Shown here: positions 55,594 to 64,000 of the stretch, piece after piece
How positions within the stretch are numbered: position 1 is the stretch's first letter
How the letters are laid out: each line of letters opens with the position of its first letter
From: Pseudomonas sp. QS1027
Lineage (GTDB): Bacteria; Pseudomonadota; Gammaproteobacteria; Pseudomonadales; Pseudomonadaceae
DNA: 64,000 nucleotides
Reading direction: 5' to 3'
Assembly (NCBI RefSeq): GCF_002814235.1
Contig: NZ_PHSU01000003.1
Coordinates: 62,001 to 126,000 of the forward strand
Notes under the pieces: model-generated
What the model saw: the letters and a program-made list of their open reading frames with translations, nothing else
Told to the model about the DNA's origin: nothing
Databases searched by the model: none
Translations under genes and position numbers: made by a program

Positions 55594-56520
55594 TCAGGCA
55601 ATGGTCGGCAGGACGATTTCGTCGCTGCGCTGCACCCCGGCGGTGAAGGAACGGCACAGTTCGAGGAATTCACGCATGGCGGAAGTCTGGTATTTCTGTT
55701 TGTGCCAGATGAAATAGAACTGTCGCGACAGGTCCAGGTCCGGGGTTTCCACCGCCACCAGGCTGCCACGGCGGAACGCATCGCGCAGGGCCAGGCGCGA
55801 AATGCAGCCAATCCCCAGCCCCGACTCCACTGCACGCTTGATCGCTTCGGTGTGCTCCAGTTCCAGGCGGATATTCAGGGCGCTGCGATGATGACGCATG
55901 GCCTGGTCGAAGGTCAGGCGCGTGCCGGAGCCCTGTTCGCGCAGGATCCAGGCCTCGCGGGTCAGCTCTTCCATGCTGGCCTGGCCGCGCTGGGCCAGCG
56001 GGTGCTGGGGCGCGCAGAACACCACCAGTTCGTCTTCCACCCAGGTCTGCACTTCGATGTCCGGATGGCTGCAGTCGCCTTCGATCAGACCCAGGTCAAT
56101 TTCGTAGTGCGCGACCTGTTGCACAATATTGGCGGTGTTCTGTACATGCAGCTTGACCTGGCTTTCCGGGTGGATCTGCATGAAGCTGCCGATCAACAGG
56201 GTCGCCAGGTAGTTGCCGATGGTCAGGGTGGCGCCCACCGCCAGCGAGCCGAAACCGGACTTGCCGTTGAGCAGGTCCTCGATTTCCTTGGCCTGGTCCA
56301 GCAGCGCCACGGCCTGGGGCAACAGCTGCTTGCCCAGGGCATTGAGGCTCAGGCGCTTGCCGGCGCGGTCGAACAATTGACAGCTCGACTGGCGTTCCAG
56401 CTCGGTGATCGAGGTGCTCGCGGCGGATTGCGACAAGGCCAGCAGCCCGGCTGCCCGGGACACGCTTTCCTGCTGGGCGACGGCGACGAAGACCTGAAGT
56501 TGACGGAGAGTAAATCGCAT
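55594..56520 (-). CDS. finR: LysR-type regulator FinR
   Basis: 308 residues from ATG 56520. N-terminal helix-turn-helix MRFTLRQLQVFVAVAQQESV, then a LysR effector domain (GSLAVGATLTIGNYLATLLI). Divergent from fpr with a 125-bp shared space. This pair is known in Pseudomonas, where FinR activates fpr under superoxide and related stress. The in-frame extension to 56595 overlaps the promoter region and is rejected. Confidence 0.88.
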   Translation of the reverse strand: MRFTLRQLQVFVAVAQQESVSRAAGLLALSQSAASTSITELERQSSCQLFDRAGKRLSLNALGKQLLPQAVALLDQAKEIEDLLNGKSGFGSLAVGATLTIGNYLATLLIGSFMQIHPESQVKLHVQNTANIVQQVAHYEIDLGLIEGDCSHPDIEVQTWVEDELVVFCAPQHPLAQRGQASMEELTREAWILREQGSGTRLTFDQAMRHHRSALNIRLELEHTEAIKRAVESGLGIGCISRLALRDAFRRGSLVAVETPDLDLSRQFYFIWHKQKYQTSAMREFLELCRSFTAGVQRSDEIVLPTIA

Positions 56521-56645
56521 ATCTATATAACCGATAACCCTTATCTTAATAATCCAGTTAACAGATATTGTCGCCGCCATTAGAATGCTATGCAATCGCG
56601 CTTCTTATTGACGGCGCAGGCCAAATTTCCAGGAGCCCCATCCCA

Positions 56646-57425
56646 ATGAGCAACATGAATCACGAGCGTGTCCTCAGTGTTCACCACTGGAACGACACTC
56701 TGTTCAGCTTCAAGTGCACCCGCGACCCGGGCCTGCGCTTTGAAAACGGTCAGTTCGTGATGATCGGCCTGCAGCAACCAAATGGCCGACCGTTGATGCG
56801 TGCTTATTCCATTGCCAGCCCGAACTGGGAAGAGCATCTCGAATTCTTCAGCATCAAGGTGCCGGACGGTCCGTTGACCTCCCAGTTGCAGCACCTGAAG
56901 GAAGGCGACGAGATCATCATCAGCAAGAAGCCTACGGGTACGCTGGTGCTCGACGACCTCAAGCCGGGCAAGCACCTGTACCTGCTCAGCACCGGTACTG
57001 GCCTCGCGCCCTTCATGAGCGTGATCCAGGACCCGGAAACCTACGAGCGTTTCGAGAAGGTCATCCTGTGCCACGGCGTACGCTACGTCAACGAAGTGGC
57101 CTACCGCGAGTTCATCACCGAGCACCTGCCGCAGAACGAGTTCTTCGGTGAAGCCCTGCGTGAAAAGCTGATCTATTACCCCACCGTGACTCGCGAGCCG
57201 TTCGAGAACGAAGGCCGCCTGACTGACCTGATGCGCAGCGGCAAGCTGTTCAGCGACATCGGCCTGCCTCCGATCAACCCGCAGGACGACCGCGCCATGC
57301 TGTGCGGCAGCCCGAGCATGCTCGACGAAACCAGCGAAGTGCTCAACAGCTTCGGCCTGAAAGTCTCGCCGCGTATGCGTGAGCCGGGCGATTACCTGAT
57401 CGAGCGTGCGTTCGTCGAAAAATAG
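56646..57425 (+). CDS. fpr: Ferredoxin-NADP reductase
   Basis: 259 residues from ATG 56646. The FAD motif RAYSIASPNWEEHLEFFSIK, the NADP site LLSTGTGLAPFMSVI and the C-terminal FVEK are those of the bacterial Fpr class. It passes electrons between NADPH and ferredoxin or flavodoxin for oxidative stress defence. Controlled by FinR from the divergent gene. Confidence 0.95.
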   Translation: MSNMNHERVLSVHHWNDTLFSFKCTRDPGLRFENGQFVMIGLQQPNGRPLMRAYSIASPNWEEHLEFFSIKVPDGPLTSQLQHLKEGDEIIISKKPTGTLVLDDLKPGKHLYLLSTGTGLAPFMSVIQDPETYERFEKVILCHGVRYVNEVAYREFITEHLPQNEFFGEALREKLIYYPTVTREPFENEGRLTDLMRSGKLFSDIGLPPINPQDDRAMLCGSPSMLDETSEVLNSFGLKVSPRMREPGDYLIERAFVEK

Positions 57426-57439
57426 GCCCCGGCCTATTT

Positions 57440-57527
57440 GTAGGAGCCGGCTTGCTGGCGATGCAGACAACGCGGTTTATCAGGTACACCGCGTCATCGT
57501 TCATCGCGAGCAAGCTTGCTCCCACAG
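57440..57527. repeat. REP-like inverted pair
   Basis: TGTAGGAGCCGGCTTGCTGG and, inverted, GCGAGCAAGCTTGCTCCCAC, between the convergent fpr and trmO. Confidence 0.75.
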
Positions 57528-57550
57528 AAAAAAGCGTCCGCGTTGAAACA

Positions 57551-57588
57551 AAAAGCCCGCGTTGCCTGGAAAGGCAACGCGGGCTTTT
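57551..57588. terminator. Bidirectional terminator between fpr and trmO
   Basis: AAAAGCCCGCGTTGCC, loop TGGAAA, GGCAACGCGGGCTTTT: A-run on one side, T-run on the other, so it can end transcripts from both sides. Confidence 0.92.
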
Positions 57589-57606
57589 GCGTTTCTGGTG
57601 TTTCTA

Positions 57607-58299
57607 TCAGGCCGGAATCACTTCCAGTACGCGTATCACCCCGGTTTCGGGGTAGTGCCAGCGCACATTCAGGTCCCAGAACTGGGCGCCGTATTCCCGT
57701 TCGGGCGTTGGCTTCTGATAAGCCGGACGGGGGTCCTGGGCCAGACACTGTTCGATCAGCTCGACCAGCGGCTCATCCAGGCGCTGTGCATGGCCGTGGG
57801 CCTGTTGCCGGGCGTTGTCCGTCCAGAGCACGGGAATCAGCGCCGGTGCGGCGCTGGCGATGCCATTGACGGCGCCAGGGATGATGTCGGCGTAGGGCAC
57901 ATACGGCTTGATATCGAGAATCGGCGTGCCATCCAGCAGGTCTATTCCGGAAATCCACAGGCGCTGGGCTTCGACCCGATCCAGCTTGACCACCGATTGA
58001 CCGATACCGTTCGGCCGGTGGGTCGCCCGAGTGGCGAAGACCCCCATGGACTGGTTGCCGCCCAGGCGCGGCGGGCGCACCTTCAAGCGTGGCTTGTCTT
58101 CCAGGGCCTGATGGAACAGGAACAGCAGCCAGACATGGCTGACCTGCTCCAGCCCTTGCACGGCCTCGCCCTGGTCGAACGGCGCGACCAGTTCCAGTAC
58201 GCCGCGCGCCGCCGGCGCCAGCTGTGGCTGGCGCGGGATGGCGAACTTCTCCTTGAAGCAGGAGCGCACGAAACCGATGGGGGAGACGCTATAGGTCAT
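57607..58299 (-). CDS. trmO: tRNA (N6-threonylcarbamoyladenosine-37) N6-methyltransferase TrmO
   Basis: 230 residues from ATG 58299. Begins MTYSVSPIGFVRSCFKEKFA; ATRATHRPNGIGQSVVKLDR and GTPILDIKPYVPYADI define the TsaA/TrmO beta-barrel fold. It methylates t6A37 in tRNA-Thr. Ten bases after the flavoprotein stop, so likely co-transcribed. Confidence 0.93.
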   Translation of the reverse strand: MTYSVSPIGFVRSCFKEKFAIPRQPQLAPAARGVLELVAPFDQGEAVQGLEQVSHVWLLFLFHQALEDKPRLKVRPPRLGGNQSMGVFATRATHRPNGIGQSVVKLDRVEAQRLWISGIDLLDGTPILDIKPYVPYADIIPGAVNGIASAAPALIPVLWTDNARQQAHGHAQRLDEPLVELIEQCLAQDPRPAYQKPTPEREYGAQFWDLNVRWHYPETGVIRVLEVIPA

Positions 58300-58309
58300 G
58301 GTCCGGCCC

Positions 58310-59923
58310 TCAGGCGCCGATCCCCAGCATGTCCCGGGCCACGGCTTCGGCGATACGGATACCGTCGACACCGGCCGAGAGGATCCCGCCGGCATAACCC
58401 GCGCCTTCACCCGCCGGGAACAGGCCCTTGACGTTCAGGCTCTGCATCGACTCGTTACGGGTCATGCGCAGCGGCGAGGAGGTGCGGGTTTCAATCCCGG
58501 TCAGCACCGCGTCATGCAGGGAATAGCCCTTGATCTGCCGTTCGAATGCCGGCAAGGCTTCGCGAATGGCTTCGATGGCGAAGTCCGGCAACGCCAGCGC
58601 CAGGTCGCCGAGGGCTACGCCCGGCTTGTAGGACGGTTCCACACTGCCCAGGGCGGTGGAAGGCTTACCGGCGATAAAGTCACCGACCAGTTGCGCCGGG
58701 GCTTCGTAGTTGCTGCCACCGAGGACGAAGGCGTGGGACTCCAGGCGCTCCTGCAACTCGATACCGGCCAGCGGGCCGCCCGGATAGTCGACTTCCGGGG
58801 TGATGCCGACGACGATCCCGGAGTTGGCATTGCGCTCGTTGCGCGAGTACTGGCTCATGCCGTTGGTGACCACCCGGTTCGGCTCGGAGGTCGCTGCCAC
58901 CACGGTGCCGCCCGGGCACATGCAGAAGCTGTAGACCGAACGGCCGTTCTTGGCGTGGTGCACCAGCTTGTAGTCGGCCGCGCCGAGTTTCGGGTGCCCG
59001 GCGTACTTGCCCAGGCGCGCGCGGTCGATCAGCGATTGCGGGTGTTCGATACGGAAACCCACCGAGAACGGCTTGGCCTCCATGTACACACCACGGCCGT
59101 GGAGCATGCGGAAGGTGTCGCGGGCACTATGACCCAGGGCCATGATCACGTGCCGGGAGTGGATCTGTTCGCCGCTGTCGAGCTGCACGCCGGTCAGTTG
59201 GCCGTCGTCGATCAGCACATCGGTGACCCGCTGCTGGAAGCGCACTTCACCGCCCAGGGCTTCGATCTGCTGGCGCATGTTCTCGACCACGCCGGTGAGG
59301 CGGAAGGTGCCGATATGCGGTTTGCTGACGTAGAGGATTTCCTCCGGCGCACCGGCCTTGACGAACTCGTGCAGGACCTTGCGGCCGTGGTGATTCGGGT
59401 CCTTGATCTGGCTGTAGAGCTTGCCGTCGGAGAAGGTCCCGGCGCCGCCTTCGCCGAATTGCACGTTGGACTCGGGGTTGAGCACGCCTTTGCGCCACAG
59501 GCCCCAGGTGTCCTTGGTCCGCTCGCGCACTTCCTTGCCGCGTTCGAGGATGATCGGCTTGAAGCCCATCTGCGCCAGCAACAGTCCGGCGAAGATCCCG
59601 CAGGGGCCGAAGCCGACGACCAGGGGGCGCTCCTGCAGATCGGCCGGCGCCTGGCCGACCACCTTGTAGCTGACGTCCGGGGCCGGATTGACGTTGCGGT
59701 CCTCGGCGAATTTTTTCAGCAGTGCGTCTTCGCCACGGGCCGACAGGTCGATGGTGTAGATGAAGCAGAGCTCGGAGGATTTCTTGCGGGCGTCGTAGCT
59801 GCGCTTGAACAAGGTGAAATCGAGCAGGTCATCGCTGGCGATGCCCAGGCGCTGGACGATGGCCGGGCGCAGGTCTTCGTCGGGATGGTCGATCGGCAGC
59901 TTGAGTTCGGTGATTCGTAACAT
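58310..59923 (-). CDS. FAD/NAD(P)-dependent dehydrogenase (COG2509 family)
   Basis: 537 residues from ATG 59923. After an N-terminal domain of about 90 residues comes the FAD-binding LVVGFGPCGIFAGLLLAQMG. Later blocks are FGEGGAGTFSDGKLYSQIKD and GAGYAGGILSAGVDGIRIAE. The family is conserved and poorly characterised. Upstream of trmO in one unit. Confidence 0.88.
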   Translation of the reverse strand: MLRITELKLPIDHPDEDLRPAIVQRLGIASDDLLDFTLFKRSYDARKKSSELCFIYTIDLSARGEDALLKKFAEDRNVNPAPDVSYKVVGQAPADLQERPLVVGFGPCGIFAGLLLAQMGFKPIILERGKEVRERTKDTWGLWRKGVLNPESNVQFGEGGAGTFSDGKLYSQIKDPNHHGRKVLHEFVKAGAPEEILYVSKPHIGTFRLTGVVENMRQQIEALGGEVRFQQRVTDVLIDDGQLTGVQLDSGEQIHSRHVIMALGHSARDTFRMLHGRGVYMEAKPFSVGFRIEHPQSLIDRARLGKYAGHPKLGAADYKLVHHAKNGRSVYSFCMCPGGTVVAATSEPNRVVTNGMSQYSRNERNANSGIVVGITPEVDYPGGPLAGIELQERLESHAFVLGGSNYEAPAQLVGDFIAGKPSTALGSVEPSYKPGVALGDLALALPDFAIEAIREALPAFERQIKGYSLHDAVLTGIETRTSSPLRMTRNESMQSLNVKGLFPAGEGAGYAGGILSAGVDGIRIAEAVARDMLGIGA

Positions 59924-60031
59924 GACAGGGTCCAGTGTGCGGGCCACGCGGGCGCGCCGGCTTTACATCAAACCGGTGATTATAAGCCCCAACGGCCAGA
60001 TTCCGTGAGGCTAAAACTGCGGCTCGTCGAA

Positions 60032-60703
60032 TCAGTCGTTGCGGGCGCCGCCGAAATAGCCGCAGCCACGCTGGACCTGACCGTTGATCCGCAGTTCGGC
60101 GCTCAGGTGACGCACGCTGCCGGTGCTGCTGTCGACGCAGGACTGCGGTGCGACCCACAGCTCGATGTGCTGGGCATTGGCTTCGCTGCTCAGGCTGAAG
60201 CGCCCGTCACCCAGTTGTTCTTCCAGGTAGGGCAGGGCCAGGGGCGGCTGGTTTTCGCGTTCGAGTATCATGCCGTTGCCGCCGACCTTCAGGCTCCATT
60301 CCGGGCTGTGGCCGCTGGCAATCACGGTCTGGAATTTGAAGTTGGGGTCGTCACAACTGGCGGTGCCGCGTTCCAGGCGGTAGTACTGTTGCAGGTCCAA
60401 CTGGCCGTCACCACCATTGGCCGCGCTGGAGGAAAACTTGCCGCGCAGATCGGCGAACAGCTTGCCCGAGCGGCCGGAAAGGCTGGCGGCCTGCTGCAGG
60501 ACGCTGGTGTTGCCGGTGTCGCTGACGACAAAGCGGCGCTGTTCCTGGCAGGGCTGGAACATCAGCTTGCCATCGACGCTGGTGAGTTCGCCTTGCATCC
60601 GGCTCAGGCCCGCCGTGGGATGCGAGGTGGCTGGCGCAAGCATCTGGCAGCCGGCGGCGAACAACGGCAGGGCGAAAATCATCAAGGAACGGGCAACACG
60701 CAT
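60032..60703 (-). CDS. COG3650-type lipoprotein
   Basis: 223 residues from ATG 60703. Lipobox in IFALPLFAAGC; the mature domain has four further cysteines (QPCQEQRRF, ASCDDPNF, QSCVDSS, RGCGYFGG), probably in disulphides, and ends with the YFGGARND typical of COG3650 members. Function unknown; likely outer-membrane anchored. Confidence 0.78.
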   Translation of the reverse strand: MRVARSLMIFALPLFAAGCQMLAPATSHPTAGLSRMQGELTSVDGKLMFQPCQEQRRFVVSDTGNTSVLQQAASLSGRSGKLFADLRGKFSSSAANGGDGQLDLQQYYRLERGTASCDDPNFKFQTVIASGHSPEWSLKVGGNGMILERENQPPLALPYLEEQLGDGRFSLSSEANAQHIELWVAPQSCVDSSTGSVRHLSAELRINGQVQRGCGYFGGARND

Positions 60704-60771
60704 CGTGGGGTCTCCTGGCAAGTGCCGCCACGTTACTCAGGCCAGGAGAGCTGCACAAGCCTCGCAGGCAT

Positions 60772-61371
60772 TCAACCGACGTAGTAGGTCTGGCCGGTTT
60801 GCAAGCCTTCCACACTCTTGGCGTAGGCCAAGGCCACATCTGCCGCTGGCACCGGTTTGAATCCACGGAAGTACGGCGCGTAGCTGCCCATGGCTTCGAC
60901 CAGGACGTTCGGGCTGATGGAGTTCACCCGCAGGCCGCGCGGCAGCTCGATGGCGGCAGCCTTGACGAAACCGTCGATGGCCCCGTTGACCAGGCCGGCG
61001 GAGGAGCCGGTGCGAATCGGATCGCGGTTCAGAATGCCACTGGTCAGGGTGAACGAAGCACCGTCGTTGGCGTACTCGCGACCGATCAGCAGCAGATTGA
61101 CCTGGCCCATCAACTTGTCCTGCAGGCCAAGGGCAAAGTCCTTCTCGGTCATCTCGGCCAACGGTACGAAGTTCACGTTACCGGCGGCGCAGATCAACGC
61201 ATCGAATTTGCCGGTTTGCTCGAACAGCTTGCGAATCGACGCGCTGTCGCTGATGTCCACGTGCAGGTCACCGCTCTTGCGGCCGATCTTGATAATCTCG
61301 TGACGCTGGCCCAGTTCCTCTGCCACGGCCGAGCCGATGGTGCCGTGGGCGCCAATCAATAGGATTTTCAT
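60772..61371 (-). CDS. Short-chain dehydrogenase-like protein without the canonical Tyr
   Basis: 199 residues. NAD(P)-binding ILLIGAHGTIGSAVAEELGQ and ICAAGNVNF are present. Where classical members have the YxxxK catalytic pair, this one reads LVNGAIDGFVKAAAIELP, so the tyrosine is absent. Reduced or altered activity is likely. Divergent from a LysR gene 105 bp away, its probable regulator. Confidence 0.85.
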   Translation of the reverse strand: MKILLIGAHGTIGSAVAEELGQRHEIIKIGRKSGDLHVDISDSASIRKLFEQTGKFDALICAAGNVNFVPLAEMTEKDFALGLQDKLMGQVNLLLIGREYANDGASFTLTSGILNRDPIRTGSSAGLVNGAIDGFVKAAAIELPRGLRVNSISPNVLVEAMGSYAPYFRGFKPVPAADVALAYAKSVEGLQTGQTYYVG

Positions 61372-61476
61372 GGTGCGCTTCCTCCAGTGGGTGATTGAGC
61401 TTTCAGTCTAGAGTGGATTTTTCCATTGATAAGCGCACTAATAGGCAACCTTTGGTTTTCTTTTGGAAACAATCCA

Positions 61477-62391
61477 GTGAGCGAGATGGATGATCTGGCG
61501 GCCTTTGCCGTGCTGGTCGAGGCGGGCAGCTTTACCCTGGCCGCCCAGCAATTGGGCTGCAGCAAGGGGCAGTTGTCCAAGCGCATCAGCCAGTTGGAGG
61601 CGCAGTTCTCGGTGGTGCTGTTGCACCGTACGACACGGCGCCTGAGCCTCACCGCTGCTGGTGCGGCCTTGTTGCCCCAGGCCCAGGCGCTGGTGGTGCA
61701 GGTGGAGCGCGCGCATCAGGCCCTGGCCCGGCTCAAGGACGATATCGCCGGGCCCGTGCGCATCACGGTGCCGGTGTCCCTGGGGGAAACCTTCTTTGAT
61801 GGCCTGTTGCTGGAGTTTTCCCGGGATTATCCCGATGTCCAGATCGAGCTGGACCTGAACAACGGTTTCCGTGATCTGGCCCGCGAGGGCTTTGACCTGG
61901 CGATTCGTACCGAGGTCGGCAACGACGAACGCCTGGTGGCTCGGCCCTTGTTGGTGATGAACGAACTGACCTGCGCCAGCCCGGCTTACCTGGAGCGTTA
62001 CGGTGAACCGCAGACACCCCAGGAGCTGGTCAACCACCGTTGTCTGCTCAACAGTCATTACAGCGGTCGTGAAGAGTGGCAATACCACCGCGAGCATGAG
62101 TTGTTGCGGGTGCGGGTGGCAGGCCCGTTTGCCAGCAATCACTACAACCTGTTGAAGAAAGCGGCGCTGGTGGGCGCCGGTATCGCCCGCCTGCCGTCCT
62201 ACGTCCTGCCCGCGGAACTGGCCGACGGGCGTCTACGTTGGTTGCTGCGGGACTACCGCACCCGCGATATGCCGCTGTACCTGGTGCACCCTTACCAAGG
62301 CGGCCTGCCGCGTCGTACGCAGGTGTTGGCCGACTATCTGATCGGCTGGTTCAAGCGCAGCGGCGAGGCGTTGGAGCGGCTTCAGCGATAA
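61477..62391 (+). CDS. LysR-type transcriptional regulator
   Basis: 304 residues if started at GTG 61477; ATG 61486 is equally possible. Helix-turn-helix AAFAVLVEAGSFTLAAQQLG then CSKGQLSKRISQLEAQF; effector domain with GPVRITVPVSLGETFFDGLL. Resembles the CrgA/AaeR-like group. Probably regulates the divergent SDR gene. Confidence 0.9.
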   Translation: MSEMDDLAAFAVLVEAGSFTLAAQQLGCSKGQLSKRISQLEAQFSVVLLHRTTRRLSLTAAGAALLPQAQALVVQVERAHQALARLKDDIAGPVRITVPVSLGETFFDGLLLEFSRDYPDVQIELDLNNGFRDLAREGFDLAIRTEVGNDERLVARPLLVMNELTCASPAYLERYGEPQTPQELVNHRCLLNSHYSGREEWQYHREHELLRVRVAGPFASNHYNLLKKAALVGAGIARLPSYVLPAELADGRLRWLLRDYRTRDMPLYLVHPYQGGLPRRTQVLADYLIGWFKRSGEALERLQR

Positions 62392-62885
62392 CGTTTGGCG
62401 ATCAGGTGATCGATGGAGAACACGCCTGGCCCCTTGGCCATCAGCAGCAACAGGATCGCCATCCAGGTGCCGTGGGTCGGGTAGGCATCCGGGTAGACGA
62501 ACAGTTGGATGGTCAGGGTCATGCCAAACAGTCCCAGGGCCGAGAAACGTGTGGCGAACCCCAGCAGGATCAGCACCGGGAAAAAGTGTTCGCCGAAGGC
62601 CGACAGATGGGCAGCGACTTCCGGCGACAGCAGCGGCACCTTGTACTCGCTGGCGAACAGCGGGATGGTGGAATCGGCCAGGCGCGGCAGGCCGATATCG
62701 AACGTGCCGGAGACAAGGTCGACGGCAAAGCCCTCGACCTTGGTCTGCCCCGATTTCCAGAACACGGCGGCGATGGAGAAACGTGCGACAAAGGCAATCA
62801 GGCTGTAAGGGATCATCTCGAAGAGCTGGATGATCCGCCCGACCAGGCGTGCGACAGGGTTCTGTTGTTCTATGCGAATGTTCAT
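62382..62885 (-). CDS. DoxX-family membrane protein of the bufferin operon
   Basis: 167 residues, four membrane helices. FWKSGQTKVEGFAVDLVSGT and FLPVL-like FGEHFFPVLILLGFATRFSA fit DoxX. It overlaps the gene before it as ATGA. In DUF2282-DUF692-DUF2063-DoxX operons (bufferin, gig) it is the last gene. Convergent with the LysR gene, overlapping its end by 10 bp. Confidence 0.88.
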   Translation of the reverse strand: MNIRIEQQNPVARLVGRIIQLFEMIPYSLIAFVARFSIAAVFWKSGQTKVEGFAVDLVSGTFDIGLPRLADSTIPLFASEYKVPLLSPEVAAHLSAFGEHFFPVLILLGFATRFSALGLFGMTLTIQLFVYPDAYPTHGTWMAILLLLMAKGPGVFSIDHLIAKRYR

Positions 62886-63658
62886 GGGCGGGCCTTTTGT
62901 TCTGGATGCAGGTGGGTGATGGCGCTGTAGCGAATCAACAGGGCCAGGGCATGGCTCGGATCGAACGCCGCGCTGGCGTCATAAGCGTAGGCAAGGGCCA
63001 ACTCCAGCGGACAGTCGTTTTGCAGGCTCTGGATAAATACCAGGGTGCCGATATCAATCCTGAACACCTCGACCTGCCAGTGCAGGCGCAGGACCAGCGC
63101 GGCTTCAGCCTGCGTCGGGTCGACCTGTTCCAGCTGGCCTTCGCCTTGATGGGCCTCCCATAACGAGACGACCGCATGGGACGAATTCAGCACGGCGACG
63201 CTGGGGTGCAGGTGAACCTGCAGGGTGTTGAGGGTCTCGGGGGCGGCGAGGTAAACGCCAATTTGTTCCGGGCTCAGGGGCGTCGCATCGGCAGCGTGAT
63301 ACGCGTTGATCCGCAAGCGTTCGAGTCGGGCCATGTCGGCCAGGTAAGGCACGCTCGCCGCAGGGGAAAAGCCCTGGATGAAACTGCCGAAGTCCTGGCC
63401 GTAGTCGTTGAGGATCGGGCTGATGGGGGGGAAGTGCTGGACATAAAGGCTGGCCATGGCACGGAAGAAGTCCTCGCCGACCAGGGCCTTGACCACCGGG
63501 TAGCTGTCCGCCAGGGCATTGATCAGCGAACTCTGGACATTGTTGCGATACACCGCGAAACGACTGGCCGGGTCGGCCCCGTTACGGCTGCACAGGCCCG
63601 CTGGGCAAGGCCGCTGCAAGTCGAGCAATGCGGCGCTGAAGCTGGCTTGGTCGCTCAT
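62882..63658 (-). CDS. BufC-like DUF2063 protein (partner of the MNIO enzyme)
   Basis: 258 residues. The N-terminal domain FAVYRNNVQSSLINALADSY followed by PVVKALVGEDFFRAMASLY is PF09836 (DUF2063). It acts with the DUF692 iron enzyme to modify cysteines in a DUF2282 precursor peptide (bufferin) that binds copper. Overlaps both neighbours as ATGA, so the three proteins are made together. Confidence 0.88.
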   Translation of the reverse strand: MSDQASFSAALLDLQRPCPAGLCSRNGADPASRFAVYRNNVQSSLINALADSYPVVKALVGEDFFRAMASLYVQHFPPISPILNDYGQDFGSFIQGFSPAASVPYLADMARLERLRINAYHAADATPLSPEQIGVYLAAPETLNTLQVHLHPSVAVLNSSHAVVSLWEAHQGEGQLEQVDPTQAEAALVLRLHWQVEVFRIDIGTLVFIQSLQNDCPLELALAYAYDASAAFDPSHALALLIRYSAITHLHPEQKARP

Positions 63659-64000
63659 GCGCGCACCTCGGCCTGTTTCAGCAGTTCCTCGGCCTGCCCG
63701 GCTTCGGCCAGGAGCACGGCGAAGGCGGGGAGCTGATTGTCGCGTTCGATCAGGGTCGCCATCGGCCCGATCTTATCCAGCACCTGTTGATACAGGGCCC
63801 AGACCGCCTGGTCGATGGGGGCGCCGTGATCGTCGATCAGCAGGCGGTCACCAAGGTTGTCGGTATCTTCGGCAAAACCGGCCAGATGGATTTCTCCCAC
63901 GGCGTGCAGCGGCAGGGACTCGATGTAGGCCAGCGGATCACGCTGGTGGTTGATGCTGGAGACATAGACGTTGTTCACGTCCAGCAGCAACCCGCAGCCG
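63655..64000 (-). CDS. BufB-like DUF692 iron-dependent oxidase, 5' part outside window
   Basis: The last 114 residues are present and the frame is open to base 64000. CGLLLDVNNVYVSSINHQRD and EIHLAGFAEDTDN are conserved DUF692/MNIO blocks with iron ligands (Asp, Asn, His, Glu). At IHLAG the usual following His is Phe. The family converts precursor cysteines to oxazolone- or thioamide-type groups. The precursor gene (DUF2282) should lie just beyond the right edge. Confidence 0.88.
   Translation of the reverse strand, partial: GCGLLLDVNNVYVSSINHQRDPLAYIESLPLHAVGEIHLAGFAEDTDNLGDRLLIDDHGAPIDQAVWALYQQVLDKIGPMATLIERDNQLPAFAVLLAEAGQAEELLKQAEVRA

Noticed and set aside
58298..59920. 540-codon open frame antisense to the flavoprotein
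   Set aside because: Shadow frame; the minus-strand protein has clear FAD motifs.

Overview
The window is chromosomal DNA of a fluorescent-group Pseudomonas (P. fluorescens complex). This rests on gene content and order: mprF, dinB, proS, groESL, colRS, rsmZ, fdxA, mutS, then a phage-tail region, then cinA, recA, recX, and later erdR and finR-fpr. High GC, REP-like palindromes (GTAGGAGC...GCTTGCT) and the GacA-RsmZ signature agree with this. No database search was possible; names come from recognised motifs and neighbourhood.

Left core (1-21472): a VirJ-like hydrolase with mprF (alanyl-phosphatidylglycerol turnover), two initiator tRNA genes with matching terminators, SOS-controlled dinB, a lipoprotein, proS, an AmpG-type transporter, an alkyltransferase-like protein, a DUF481 outer-membrane protein, a HugZ-like protein, FxsA, groESL with a heat-shock promoter, ColR/ColS, a small membrane protein, the sRNA gene rsmZ with a near-perfect GacA box, fdxA and mutS.

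Accessory region (21473-49709), between mutS and cinA, has two parts. The first (about 21.5-32.0 kb) is a mosaic island bounded by an exact 18-bp direct repeat (21503-21520 and 31997-32014). It carries an AT-rich PIN-domain protein, a tyrosine integrase, an excisionase-like protein, a LytTR-type protein, a cytosine methyltransferase lacking its N-terminal catalytic part, a leftover tail-fibre chaperone fragment with a second lysis cassette (GH19 endolysin, nested Rz/Rz1), a Dam-type methylase, and metabolic cargo (MaoC-like dehydratase, panB paralog, LysE exporter, Lrp regulator). A decayed copy of the mutS 5' end lies just beyond its right edge. The second part (about 32.4-49.7 kb) is a Mu/SfV-type contractile tailocin: an S24/LexA-like repressor, operators overlapping a strong sigma70 promoter, a structured leader of about 440 nt, holin, the tail gene set with a -1 frameshift site, two paralogous tail fibres each with a chaperone, endolysin and nested Rz/Rz1. 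No capsid, portal or terminase genes are present. No PrtN-type activator is seen.

Right core (49904-64000): cinA, SOS-controlled recA, recX, a LOG-family protein, a PA3611-like secreted protein, a DTW-domain protein, erdR, finR divergent from fpr, trmO, a flavoprotein, a lipoprotein, an SDR protein divergent from a LysR regulator, and the end of a bufferin-type operon (BufB partial, BufC, DoxX).

Functional logic: tailocin production probably follows DNA damage. RecA, encoded next door under its own LexA box, would trigger self-cleavage of the repressor, freeing the promoter at 33292-33320. Holin, endolysin and spanins release particles whose two fibres may give two target specificities. Repeated terminator-like hairpins placed just before ribosome binding sites suggest an additional layer of control, possibly antitermination.
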